Shown one piece after another: positions 33,238 to 41,887 of a stretch of 45,118 bases of DNA (its first letter is position 1; each line of letters opens with the position of its first letter). The notes under the pieces are model-generated. The model was given only the letters and a program-made list of their open reading frames with translations. It was not told the origin of the DNA and did not search any database. The position numbers were made by a program, and so were the translations under genes. This DNA is from an uncultured Muribaculaceae bacterium (GTDB taxonomy: Bacteria > Bacteroidota > Bacteroidia > Bacteroidales > Muribaculaceae). Location: assembly GCA_910584055.1 (NCBI GenBank), contig CAJTZS010000034.1:1-45118 (forward strand), read 5' to 3'.

Positions 33238-35019
33238 TTATCTGATTTGTCTGGTCTGTGATTGATTCTCCTGGGTGACGGCACGGTAGTTCTCCTGTGC
33301 GAGCTGGCTGTTGGCGTCATGTCTTGCAAGGACTGTGTTGGCAAGAGTGTTCAGCGGCAAAGCTCCTGACTGATATGCAGCCACCACGTTGTCGGGAAGC
33401 ATTATCGAGCATGGAGTGCGATCGATATTGGCGACAAGGCAGTTGCCGTTGATGACGGGACCGGTTATCCTCGGATTGAATTCCTGATCTTCATACTGCT
33501 TGAATCGCGGCCCATTCGGATTATTATGCCGTTCTATGCTTTCATGTCCGGCCCTGTTGACGAGGTTCAGGCCACCCATACCGATGAGAACCATCTTCAG
33601 AATGGGATTCTTTACAAAGAGTCCGGCGACCACGGATGCCATCGGTATCAGGTTATTACGGAGATGCAGGCTCTGGGTCTTGCCGGTCATCATGCCCACA
33701 AGGATGTCTGGCATCATGGCTATGACATAACCGAGGTTATGGCCGATGTCCCCGAGACCGTTGAAACCGAGGTCTGCCATAAGCGAACTCCATCCGGCTT
33801 GGTTGGCTTCCTGCTCCTGACGGATATTGTCATCGTCATCAGTCGCATCACTCACTTGTGGATTCTGCTCCATCTGTTGTTCTGTTTGAGGGTTGCCTGA
33901 ACGTGCCGCCAACTGAGCTTCTGCCGTTCTTGTAGGCGTTGTATTGTTAGCACTCGGGGCTTCTTGATTCTGAGGTGCCTGGGCTGCATTTTGCGCCGCT
34001 TCTTCAAACGATTTCTTGACATTTCCTACTGCTGTAATAATGGGTGAAGCAAATGCTTTGGCCCCACGGCTTATGAAGCCGCCTAAAGAAAAAGTCCCTA
34101 CCGGCCTTTTGAGATTGCTGTTTATTCTTGTGACGCCTTCACACCTCTCGGCATCAAGCCAGCCGGCCTGTGCCTTGATAGTGTCAAACACATTCTCTTT
34201 TTCACCGGAACCGAACACCCCTTGACTGATACACTGCTCTATGGTTATGCTGTTGTCTTTGTCCTTGGAATCCATATAGGCCTCCACTCCGGCAAAAACA
34301 ACTTCCACTCCGGCGAGCTTCGCAAGGTTGGCCCACGAGCCGCAGCCCATTGTCGCCACAGTGTCTATGGCGAATGAGGCGGCTTTCGCACCTCCCCATT
34401 CCCAGCCGTTTGCCTTGTATCTGGCTTCGGCTTCCTTGGCTATCTTTGCCTCAAGCGGGGACCTGTTCAGCGTATATGGAAGCCCGAACAGGCTTTCACC
34501 TGCGGCCTTCCTGATGATGTATTCGGCTGTCGATTTGGGTGTCTCCTTATCTATGAGCCGGTCAACCATCGTCTGTTGCAGGCGGTAATCCATATATGCG
34601 GCGGCAAGGTCACAACCGATCTGCTTAGATGCTTTGTCGTAGCGTTCACGGCCGATTGATGACACCATCGCACTACGCCATGATATAGTCAGGGCGACAA
34701 TATCATGGGAAAGCTCCTTGTCATTGACCACGGCTTCCTTGCACATCACAAGATAGTCCTCAGTGGTCTTGCTGTTCCATTCGCCGGTGGCTTTCAGGAT
34801 TTGTGAAGAAGTGTCTATACCGGGGGCACAGCGTCCGGCGTCAGCGAGTGAAGACAGAATCCCGCCGAAGCTCGTGTTCCATTCCGCACGCTCCTGACCC
34901 TGCTTTTTTATGAGGTCTCGGCGCACATCGTCCATCACTCCCGCTACATTGGCATCAAGATACCGGCCGAGGCAGTATTCCACCTCGACAAGTGCATCCA
35001 TATTCTTAGGTTCGGCCAT
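33238..35019 (-). CDS. Large transfer-operon protein (593 aa), unknown
   Basis: No recognised domain. The first half is helical and charged with a glycine/alanine-rich stretch (AAKAASFAIDTVATMGCGSWANLAKLA). A Gln/Ala/Pro-rich low-complexity linker at about 345-400 is followed by two probable membrane segments (YVIAMMPDILVGMMTG; NNLIPMASVVAGLFV) and a basic, Gln-rich end. It is likely an inner-membrane component unique to this family of elements. It is followed by the ArdC-like gene after 18 bp. Confidence 0.65.
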   Translation of the reverse strand: MAEPKNMDALVEVEYCLGRYLDANVAGVMDDVRRDLIKKQGQERAEWNTSFGGILSSLADAGRCAPGIDTSSQILKATGEWNSKTTEDYLVMCKEAVVNDKELSHDIVALTISWRSAMVSSIGRERYDKASKQIGCDLAAAYMDYRLQQTMVDRLIDKETPKSTAEYIIRKAAGESLFGLPYTLNRSPLEAKIAKEAEARYKANGWEWGGAKAASFAIDTVATMGCGSWANLAKLAGVEVVFAGVEAYMDSKDKDNSITIEQCISQGVFGSGEKENVFDTIKAQAGWLDAERCEGVTRINSNLKRPVGTFSLGGFISRGAKAFASPIITAVGNVKKSFEEAAQNAAQAPQNQEAPSANNTTPTRTAEAQLAARSGNPQTEQQMEQNPQVSDATDDDDNIRQEQEANQAGWSSLMADLGFNGLGDIGHNLGYVIAMMPDILVGMMTGKTQSLHLRNNLIPMASVVAGLFVKNPILKMVLIGMGGLNLVNRAGHESIERHNNPNGPRFKQYEDQEFNPRITGPVINGNCLVANIDRTPCSIMLPDNVVAAYQSGALPLNTLANTVLARHDANSQLAQENYRAVTQENQSQTRQIR

Positions 35020-35020
35020 G

Positions 35021-35311
35021 TTATACGCTCTGTTTTAGAAGTTGTTCTCTGGTCTGGTTGATTGCATTATGATAGGCTTCCATCTGTGACGGGAAATACT
35101 CTTCAAGCCATTCATCCTTGCCGATAAGGTCACGAATGAAGTTGACGGCTATCTGACGCTCTATCTCGATGGCTGCCTCGCCACTTTCGGAATTGTTGAA
35201 CCATGCTTTGGTAAACCACCGTATCCCGAAACGGTCGGGATAGACGCTCACCATTCTCGGGATGTCGAAACTCTGTATGTCGATATCCCAGTCGGCAAGC
35301 GAGTCTATCAT
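35021..35311 (-). CDS. C-terminal extension frame (96 aa), likely reached by frameshift
   Basis: On its own it would begin MIDSLADWDIDIQSF at ATG 35311, with no clear ribosome site. The same frame is open upstream, without stops, to the A AAA AAG slippery site in the 35320-36132 gene, so its more likely role is a fused C-terminal domain (about 106 aa) of that protein. It is an acidic, aromatic-rich segment of unknown function. It could also be a separate small gene. Confidence 0.6.
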   Translation of the reverse strand: MIDSLADWDIDIQSFDIPRMVSVYPDRFGIRWFTKAWFNNSESGEAAIEIERQIAVNFIRDLIGKDEWLEEYFPSQMEAYHNAINQTREQLLKQSV

Positions 35312-35319
35312 GCCCTGGC

Positions 35320-36132
35320 TCAGTACGGCTGACTCATGGACTTTTTTTTTAAGCCGTCGGCAAGTGTCGAGAGATAGATCTGCTGGCGGATGGCGAGATA
35401 GTTAAGGAAGTCACCGATGAGCAGGTTCTGCGCCTTGCACGCCAACGGTACCGACGATTCATCAAGTCCGCCCGGATTGCCGAGATGCGGGATGGTGCGG
35501 AAGAAAAACTGTCTGACAGCGGCCCATGAGAATATGTTTCTCAATGACATCTCCGTCTGCGTGGGCAGCAGATAGTCTCCGTTGGCAAGGTCGGTCAGAT
35601 ATGACGGGTACCACCGGAGCATGAGTCTCTCAATTTCCTCACGGTCTTCGTCATAATCTGTCGGCACATCCATGTCGATGGTCTCGAAGTCGGGTGTGGC
35701 AATCTTTCCGGTCTGGAGAAGCATCTTGATGTTGCCGTAGATCATCGTCAGGAACTCCATCGGATTTATCTCCTCGTCCTGATATTTCACTTCAATGTGA
35801 AGCGAGTCGCCGGCCATTCCTACGACCGTCCCTGCCTTGACTTTCTGGTCAACCTGCGCGAAGCGGGTCTTGAGGCAGGAATAAGTTACAAGGTAGTCGC
35901 CATGCTGTAGCATCAGCATTGCGCCATTACGGTCGTTCATAGCGCCACATACCTGTCCGTCTGCAACTGCGGCTATCAGGAAGTTGCGGGTTCTGAAATC
36001 AACACCGTGGTTGAATATGCCTTCGGGATTCTCCCCGTATGGCTTGATAATCTCCACTCGTCCCTTCTTTTCCTCAAAGGGCATGGAGTATCCTGATTTG
36101 GAATACAGGTTTGAATTCTGGTTATAGTTCAT
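35320..36132 (-). CDS. Degenerate M23-fold protein (270 aa)
   Basis: The N-terminal ~120 residues have the LytM/M23 β fold (HGVDF...VADGQV...GDYLVTYSCL...VKAGTVVGMAGDSLHIEV). The zinc ligands are damaged: the HxxxD position is Asn41 (FNHGVDF), and HxH is Ser110-Leu-His112. The rest is helical and ends LKKKSMSQPY in the zero frame. It lacks a signal peptide. It is probably a structural or regulatory relative of the intact M23 enzymes at 29291 and 42888. ATG 36132 is used over a TTG upstream. Confidence 0.7.
   Translation of the reverse strand: MNYNQNSNLYSKSGYSMPFEEKKGRVEIIKPYGENPEGIFNHGVDFRTRNFLIAAVADGQVCGAMNDRNGAMLMLQHGDYLVTYSCLKTRFAQVDQKVKAGTVVGMAGDSLHIEVKYQDEEINPMEFLTMIYGNIKMLLQTGKIATPDFETIDMDVPTDYDEDREEIERLMLRWYPSYLTDLANGDYLLPTQTEMSLRNIFSWAAVRQFFFRTIPHLGNPGGLDESSVPLACKAQNLLIGDFLNYLAIRQQIYLSTLADGLKKKSMSQPY
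35341..35350 (-). promoter_or_regulatory. A AAA AAG slippery site, candidate -1 frameshift
   Basis: Nine A followed by G on the minus strand sit in frame as A AAA AAG, the dnaX heptamer. A -1 shift joins residue 264 of the M23-like protein to the frame of the 35021-35311 gene. In the zero frame only six more codons remain. A GGCA/TGCC hairpin may form about 30 nt downstream. Confidence 0.65.
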
Positions 36133-36142
36133 GTTCAATAGT

Positions 36143-36775
36143 TTATCTTCTGATTACCGGTCTTTGTGGCTGTTCCTGACGTGCTTCGGGAGCATCCTGT
36201 CCCCGGTCGTTCTGTCTCTGCGGTTGCTGTTGCACCACGCGCGAGTTGTTGCCTATGAGCAGCATACCGAGCAGTGCGCCGGCAATCTTGCCGAGCCAGC
36301 CGAAGCGTCCGAATATCAGCAGCGCCGAGGCAACGAGACCGAGCATGGACATCATCGACACCTTGCCGTTGAAAATATTGCTGAACAGGTTGCCGAACAT
36401 GTTGGCTCCGTTGCCGGAGGTGAGGTTGCAGAAGAACTGGCCTATGCCTCCCCAGGAGGATGCCGTGTTGTTGACATTGTTGACGGCATCGGTCACACCG
36501 CCGATGGCTTCACGGGCAGCCCCGATGGTATCGCCGACGGCTCCGACGGTACCATGAACCGTGTCCTTTACGGCGGCATTGGTTTCCTCGCCGAGAACCG
36601 TTTCTCCCACGGTCTGCATCACGGGCTTGTCGTTTATGAGTGCCTCCCAGCCGACATAGCCCACACCGGCCCCGACAGTTGCGGTCTTGATGGCTCTGCC
36701 TGTCCCTGCAAGTGTGCGCTGGGGGTGTACGATCGGAGCCGACACCCATTTCAATACTGAACTCCATTTACCCAT
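36143..36775 (-). CDS. Membrane protein of transfer operon (210 aa)
   Basis: Alanine/glycine/valine-rich with a T/G-repeat-like helix (TVGETVLGEETNAAVKDTVHGTVGAVGDTIGAAREAIGGVTDAV) and two hydrophobic segments near 145-175 (MMSMLGLVASALLIFG, LGKIAGALLGMLLI). The C-terminus is Gln/Arg/Pro-rich. It resembles pore-forming or mating-pair stabilising proteins only in general character. It lies 2 bp after a secreted protein gene. Confidence 0.62.
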   Translation of the reverse strand: MGKWSSVLKWVSAPIVHPQRTLAGTGRAIKTATVGAGVGYVGWEALINDKPVMQTVGETVLGEETNAAVKDTVHGTVGAVGDTIGAAREAIGGVTDAVNNVNNTASSWGGIGQFFCNLTSGNGANMFGNLFSNIFNGKVSMMSMLGLVASALLIFGRFGWLGKIAGALLGMLLIGNNSRVVQQQPQRQNDRGQDAPEARQEQPQRPVIRR

Positions 36776-36777
36776 TG

Positions 36778-37629
36778 TTATCTGGTTTCCTTTGGTTTGA
36801 CTGTAATAATTGTTGAATCTCTTAACGCCGGCTCAAACGGTTCTATCGGCCTCACTATCAGGGAATCCTTTATCCACGGCTTCGGATGTTTTATCCACGG
36901 GCCTATGATCCACTGGTTATTGCCGTTGCCTGAACCGCTGCCTCCGCTGCCCGGATTGATGCTGACCCTGCCGTTCTGTCGCCACCGGCGGAAAGCGGCG
37001 TCCGTGATGCTCCCTTTGTCGATAGGGTCACGGGCCTTGTTGTCAAGTTCAAGCCACACATCGTTGAGCGAGGTGTATTTTACGGCTCTTGCCAGACGGG
37101 ACAGCTTGCGGTTCATCTGTTTCAGTTTCGGGCGTATTCCGAAAACTATCTCCACACGCTGCTTCTCGGTCATCTTGATGTCGGAGAGGCATACCTGCCG
37201 GATGTCGTTGACTATATCCACCGATGTCATGATCAGTTCCTTGTATATGGTGTTTCTCTTGGGAGTGAGTGCCACAGCCAGTGCATTTGTCGGCGACTGT
37301 CTCAACTGCCGGGTCAACTGCCCGAAGTTTTCTGTCAGCCGACCGACTTCATGATAGAATCCGTATATCTGTGCCGCATACACGATGATATCATTGAAAC
37401 GGTCGAGATACTCGTTGTACTTCCTTTGCAGGTCGGTTGTCGCTTCTACTTCCTCCTTTGTCCAGATATGACCCGTGGTCATCAGCAGCATCGCCGATTC
37501 CTGACTTTTCAGGGCTTTCTTCGCCTTGTCGTCATAGAGAAGTATCATTCCGGCGAGTGTCGGGTCAACCTGAGCCGAAACATTGAAAGCCGATAGGATT
37601 ATGAGAGCGAAAAGGATGACTTTCTTCAT
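36778..37629 (-). CDS. Secreted TraI-like protein, copy 2
   Basis: 283 aa with a signal peptide (MKKVILFALIILSAFNVSA). A long helical, periplasmic body follows, with SLNDVWLELDNKARD...ITDAAFRRWRQNGR and a Gly/Ser-rich linker before a proline-rich end. The SLNDVW...R.RW segment is shared with the preceding gene, so the two are tandem paralogues. CTn elements carry similar periplasmic helical proteins in their tra operons. It overlaps its neighbour by 4 nt. Confidence 0.68.
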   Translation of the reverse strand: MKKVILFALIILSAFNVSAQVDPTLAGMILLYDDKAKKALKSQESAMLLMTTGHIWTKEEVEATTDLQRKYNEYLDRFNDIIVYAAQIYGFYHEVGRLTENFGQLTRQLRQSPTNALAVALTPKRNTIYKELIMTSVDIVNDIRQVCLSDIKMTEKQRVEIVFGIRPKLKQMNRKLSRLARAVKYTSLNDVWLELDNKARDPIDKGSITDAAFRRWRQNGRVSINPGSGGSGSGNGNNQWIIGPWIKHPKPWIKDSLIVRPIEPFEPALRDSTIITVKPKETR

Positions 37630-38324
37630 GGATGTATAGACTGTGCCACTCGTTTCCAGCGGGCTTTCGCCTGTCGTGCTATCGTTGCGTTGTCGCGGTC
37701 AATCATTCCGGCTGTCGCATTCGCCCATACATCGTTGAAGGTGTAATACCGTATGCTCAGGGTAAGTCTCTGCAGTTTCTTGTGGAAGCTGTGCAGCCTG
37801 TCGTTCAATGCCCAGAGGGTCTGGCTCCGTTCCTCGCCGGTAAGCATATTCTTCACGCCACCCTCGGCGACGGCGTTCTTGAGCAATGTATATACCGACA
37901 CCATTTCGGTTGCGGTCTCGATATAAAGGTTGTTCATGCTCATGGATGCCACTATGCCCTGCGGATTGTCGCCGATTGCCTTTTTCAGTTTTGTGAGGGA
38001 AATGAAGATGCGCACTCCTTCGTTGTAGAGGGATGTTGATGCCTTGAGGCTCGATGCGTAACCGTCAACTTTCTGGAGATAATTGCTGTACTGCTTCTCC
38101 CATTCATGAATCTTGGTGAACTCGGCTGCGATGATGTTCTGCAAGGCTGCTGTCGAGAGCTGGTTCTCGGTCTCTTTCTTGACCTGACCGTTGATCGCCT
38201 CGTTACCCTCCGCAAGTGCGGCCCACTCCAAAGGGTTGGCGACAACGATGCTCTGGGCACCTGCCTCAAATGAGGCAAGACCCAGCGCTATGGCAAGTAT
38301 GGATTTAGCGATTGGTAATCTCAT
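37626..38324 (-). CDS. Secreted TraI-like protein, copy 1
   Basis: 232 aa. The signal peptide MRLPIAKSILAIALGLASFEAGAQ supports ATG 38324. The body is a long helical rod (NQLSTAALQNIIAAEFTKIHEWEKQYSNYLQKV...) ending in TFNDVWANATAGMIDRD...AKARWKR, matching copy 2. It is periplasmic and probably part of the mating apparatus. Its start overlaps the PH-domain gene by 20 nt. Confidence 0.7.
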   Translation of the reverse strand: MRLPIAKSILAIALGLASFEAGAQSIVVANPLEWAALAEGNEAINGQVKKETENQLSTAALQNIIAAEFTKIHEWEKQYSNYLQKVDGYASSLKASTSLYNEGVRIFISLTKLKKAIGDNPQGIVASMSMNNLYIETATEMVSVYTLLKNAVAEGGVKNMLTGEERSQTLWALNDRLHSFHKKLQRLTLSIRYYTFNDVWANATAGMIDRDNATIARQAKARWKRVAQSIHP

Positions 38325-38790
38325 AAATTCCTTTTCTTCGTTTGTTGTATTCAACTCTTTCTCTAAGTGTCTGCACCAGAGGATAGCCCAGTGCAATGCC
38401 GGGGATTCTTAAACGAGGTGTAGTTCTGTCTCCGGAATAGACCGTGACAGTCTTGATGTCGAAGATGTTCTGTATAAAGCTGACATCCTCATGGAAATCA
38501 ATGACACGGTAAAGCTCGATGAACTCCATTTTTCGGTTGAAAACACCGTGTCGATACATTATCTGCTGGTCTGTCACCGTAAATTTCATCAGCCTCAGAT
38601 ACAGCAGCATATATAGCAGATGAAGAGACATGGCTATCATCAGCACAAGGAGGACCGTTGGCAGTTCTGAATCGGCATACAGGCAGTATCCGATGATGTT
38701 GACGGCAATCCATCCGCATTTGTCCGTCACCCATTGCAGAAAGGAAGGTCGGAGGGTTATCGTGCCGAAGACTGAAATTGGCGGACTCAT
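38305..38790 (-). CDS. Membrane protein with bacterial PH domain
   Basis: 161 aa. Two hydrophobic segments (GWIAVNIIGYCLY; TVLLVLMIAMSLHLLYMLLYL) are followed by a YdbS/bPH2-like domain (MKFTVTDQQIMYRHGVFNRKMEFIELYRVIDFHEDVSFIQNIFDIKTVTVYSGD). It is likely inner-membrane and its role is unknown. The ATG overlaps the primase stop. Confidence 0.78.
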   Translation of the reverse strand: MSPPISVFGTITLRPSFLQWVTDKCGWIAVNIIGYCLYADSELPTVLLVLMIAMSLHLLYMLLYLRLMKFTVTDQQIMYRHGVFNRKMEFIELYRVIDFHEDVSFIQNIFDIKTVTVYSGDRTTPRLRIPGIALGYPLVQTLRERVEYNKRRKGIYEITNR

Positions 38791-39911
38791 CGTTTCAGTC
38801 CTCCCGGCTGCCCGACATCCTGTTCGGTATTTGTCTTGGGTGTCAGTGGAATTACCTCGTCACCCGTATAGAAAGGCTTATCCTGCAAGGCATCGTTCCA
38901 GTCCTTATATCGTGGATGTAAGAAGAAGTCCATGACATCTTCCTTCGGAATCCCGATGCTTTCGGCGAAACTATGGAAGTGGGCACAAAACTCGCGCCCG
39001 GCCTTGTCATTGTCAAAACAGAGGAAATGATGGGCATTGGGGGTCGCCTTCAGCATATGTCGCATCTGTCCGTCGGTCGGTGTACCTCCGGTAGATACGA
39101 ACAGCGCATTTTCTGCAAGACCCGGGTGCTCCTTGAAAGCCTGTTCATTGAGCTGGTAAAATGCCATGGCATCGTATGCGCTCTCGAACCAAGCAACTCC
39201 TGTCACCTTGTCCATAGGCGGCAGTTCCTCATGACAGGGATAGGCTATCCATAGCCCCTCGGCGGAGTTGCTTCCGGCGGCCATACCCTTGAAGGTGGTC
39301 TTACCCTCCTTGTTGGGGAAGCCACGAAGTTCCATGCCCACGACTGCCTTGTTGCCAGGGATTGTGAGAGGAAAGGAGAGATTGCCGAACTGTTTGCCGT
39401 CATCGCGTTTCTTGTATGACACTTTCATGTAAGGCTCGAAAGCCTCCTGAGTCGATTTGCCGATGCCTCTTGCAATCAGGAATCTGGCTATGTGCCAGCG
39501 TTGCGAGCTGAACTCATAGTCCATCATTGTGAACGGCTTGCGTTCCTTTACAGGGTCAAGTATGCGGGTCTGTCTCTCTTCCAGCGGCTGATTGAGAAGA
39601 CGGTGGCATACGACATTAACAAGTCGGTCAGGCGACATGCCGGGCCGGTAGTCGGAGAAAAAATGCGGATGCGCCTTGATGAAGGATATGATATTGTAGT
39701 TCTTGCGCTCCGGCGGCTGAAAGCAGCACATACCGTTGGCGGACACTATGAACTTGTCGCCGCTAACCCTGCGCCCGTCGCTACCCAGACGGACATACGA
39801 CGGATAACGCAAACCGTCCCTGCGGTTGAGATGATAGCCGGCATCCTGCAAGACCTCCTGTATCGAAATCCTCGCCTTGAAATCTTCATATGTGAGTTTT
39901 GGTAATGCCAT
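38787..39911 (-). CDS. Toprim-domain primase-like protein
   Basis: 374 aa. An N-terminal CHC2-like region (residues 1-65; CCFQPPERKNYNIISFIKAH) is followed by a Toprim domain with the Glu motif (GVAWFESAYDAMAF, about 222-235) and DND at about 290 (HFLCFDNDKAGREF). It makes RNA primers on the transferred strand. The usual C-terminal helicase or linker is absent, so it is a short primase of the mobilization type. It starts 16 bp after the 39928-41616 gene. Confidence 0.83.
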   Translation of the reverse strand: MALPKLTYEDFKARISIQEVLQDAGYHLNRRDGLRYPSYVRLGSDGRRVSGDKFIVSANGMCCFQPPERKNYNIISFIKAHPHFFSDYRPGMSPDRLVNVVCHRLLNQPLEERQTRILDPVKERKPFTMMDYEFSSQRWHIARFLIARGIGKSTQEAFEPYMKVSYKKRDDGKQFGNLSFPLTIPGNKAVVGMELRGFPNKEGKTTFKGMAAGSNSAEGLWIAYPCHEELPPMDKVTGVAWFESAYDAMAFYQLNEQAFKEHPGLAENALFVSTGGTPTDGQMRHMLKATPNAHHFLCFDNDKAGREFCAHFHSFAESIGIPKEDVMDFFLHPRYKDWNDALQDKPFYTGDEVIPLTPKTNTEQDVGQPGGLKR

Positions 39912-39927
39912 ATATAAAAAATCATGG

Positions 39928-41616
39928 TTAAAAGCCTTGACCGCGATGTGGTTCCTGCGGTCGGGGCTGGTTGATTATTGCGTCGAAATTTCTGGCTGCT
40001 ACATCTTCTGGGGTATCGACACCGGGCTTGAAATACGGTCTCGGCCCGTGACAGCCGCCGTAAAACTCAGGTCTCGGACGGGATGCGGCTCCAAGCACCA
40101 CGGCTCCCACGGTCAGTGCCGTAAGTATGCCTGCGCCAATCTTCGCCCCGTTGTCTGTGGACTGGATATCCTTCATATCGACTTCGGAAAAGATTTTGGA
40201 GAACATCTTCATGCGCTGGAGGTCATTGACGGCAAGGAACTTGTTGTAATCCTTCTGCGATATCTCATGGGTTATCACCTCGCCGTTGATTACCGCTGTC
40301 ATGGAATACTTCATTTCCGAAGCTCCTTTATCCTTGCCTTTCTGTTCACCTTCCAGTCTGGATTCGGGAGTTACCGGCTGCACTGATATTCTTTCCACAG
40401 ATACCTCTCTGCCATGTTTCCCTTCGCGGAACCATGCCTTGTTGCCGTCAAGTTCATAAAGATCGCGGCCGTTGATGACCGCGCCGACTTCGGGATGTCC
40501 TTCGTGAAGCATATCCATCATCGCCTGTTCTTCGGGAGTAATGGTGTAATGCTCGTTTTGGACTGTCGGCTGGTTCTGCACGAGGTTGACCACCGACTGT
40601 TCCTGTTGGTTGAGTTCCTGACGGACTTCCGGCTTTAGCGCAATCTCCAACATAGTGTCTTTGTTGAGTGTGTCAAGTGTGATTGCGTCGGCGAAGTCGT
40701 CCTGGATGACACCGTTGATAATCCGGATGCGGTCTGCCACCGGCACCTCCTTGATAGAGTTGTTGGTGAGTTTCGCCACTTCTTCATCAGTGAGGTCATA
40801 CACGAAATCGGCCTGTTCTGCGCTCGACTGGATTGTAACGGTCTTCTTTTCGGAATCTATGAGGATGCCATGCGTTTTCAGCACCTCCTGCCACTTCTCG
40901 TTGGAGAAATAGACATCGGATGTGATAGCCTGATTGTATGGCACAGCGGGAACTTTGGGGCGTTCCGGCTGCGGGATAGGCTGGATCACGGTCTGCATCT
41001 GTGCAAGTACATCCTGCTGCGGAACCGTTCCTTGCATTGCCCCCTGCGGTGCTCCTTTGTAATAGAAGCCGTATCCGCCGGTCTGAAGCTCTCCCGGTTT
41101 CTGCCGTCCGTCGGGCCGGACAGCCACTATCGGTGCGCCGGCCGGGAACCAGAGTTGTCCACCGATCCGTCGCATGTGCCAGCCTTCCTGATTGCGGGGA
41201 GTCCACCCGAGGAAGCCTCTCCCGAAAGGATGCCGGTGCATCATCGGAACAGGCATAGCCACCCTGCCATACTCTCCGACTCCTATGCGGTTGCCGTGGA
41301 GACCCATCGCCACACGGCCGTTTGCGTTCCGGGCATGTACGAAGTCTCGTGGAAGGTCGAAGTCAGCAGCGACTATCGAGGCAAGAGTATTGTAGGCCCT
41401 CTTGTTCGCGGTGTTGGTTCCCCAGTCAACAAGAGCGCGGAGCTGTTTCTCGGATATGGGATAATAGAGCAAGGGTGAATCATGCCCCTGGACAACAAGC
41501 TGGAATCCGTTGCTCGACCCCGTGACTGTCGCCCTCATGCCGTTGCGCATGAGTATGTCCTGCAGTTCGGGGTGGAGCTCAAGATGATGGGGATTTGTAT
41601 TCTGTCTGATTGCCAT
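39928..41616 (-). CDS. Transfer-operon protein (562 aa), unknown
   Basis: No certain domain. There is an N-terminal α/β region (LELHPELQDILMRNGMRATVTG), a Met/Gly/Arg/Trp-rich middle (HRHPFGRGFLGWTPRNQEGWHMRR), Gln/Pro-rich linkers, then a charged region that begins MKYSMTAVINGEVITHEISQKDYNKFLAV. One hydrophobic segment near the end (IGAGILTALTVGAVVLGAA) suggests membrane attachment. It is shared in character with other Bacteroidales transfer proteins of the DUF3945 neighbourhood. Confidence 0.62.
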   Translation of the reverse strand: MAIRQNTNPHHLELHPELQDILMRNGMRATVTGSSNGFQLVVQGHDSPLLYYPISEKQLRALVDWGTNTANKRAYNTLASIVAADFDLPRDFVHARNANGRVAMGLHGNRIGVGEYGRVAMPVPMMHRHPFGRGFLGWTPRNQEGWHMRRIGGQLWFPAGAPIVAVRPDGRQKPGELQTGGYGFYYKGAPQGAMQGTVPQQDVLAQMQTVIQPIPQPERPKVPAVPYNQAITSDVYFSNEKWQEVLKTHGILIDSEKKTVTIQSSAEQADFVYDLTDEEVAKLTNNSIKEVPVADRIRIINGVIQDDFADAITLDTLNKDTMLEIALKPEVRQELNQQEQSVVNLVQNQPTVQNEHYTITPEEQAMMDMLHEGHPEVGAVINGRDLYELDGNKAWFREGKHGREVSVERISVQPVTPESRLEGEQKGKDKGASEMKYSMTAVINGEVITHEISQKDYNKFLAVNDLQRMKMFSKIFSEVDMKDIQSTDNGAKIGAGILTALTVGAVVLGAASRPRPEFYGGCHGPRPYFKPGVDTPEDVAARNFDAIINQPRPQEPHRGQGF

Positions 41617-41642
41617 GAATGTCGGTTATGGATAAAGGTTTG

Positions 41643-41879
41643 TCAGGCGAGACCCTGCTCCATAGCTTCTTCAAGGATATCCTCCTTGAAAGCTATGTAG
41701 GCGAGGGCGTTCTTGTCGTTCATTTCCATGCCTCTCTCGGCAATGAAGGTCGTGAACTCTTCCCGCCATTCCTCGGAATAGTGGAGTACATAGTCCACCC
41801 AGCAGAATATGCCGCGCTGAACATAGTCGATGAGTTCTTCCTCCGGGTAATACTGGAACTTTGATTTTTCTCGGTCCAT
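41643..41879 (-). CDS. Small acidic protein (78 aa)
   Basis: Helical, acidic, rich in aromatics (FQYYPEEELIDYVQRGIFCWVDYVLHY), no known family. It begins 8 bp after the DUF4099-like stop and is followed by the 562-aa gene after 26 bp, so it belongs to the operon. The function is unknown. Confidence 0.65.
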   Translation of the reverse strand: MDREKSKFQYYPEEELIDYVQRGIFCWVDYVLHYSEEWREEFTTFIAERGMEMNDKNALAYIAFKEDILEEAMEQGLA

Positions 41880-41887
41880 TTACGGTT

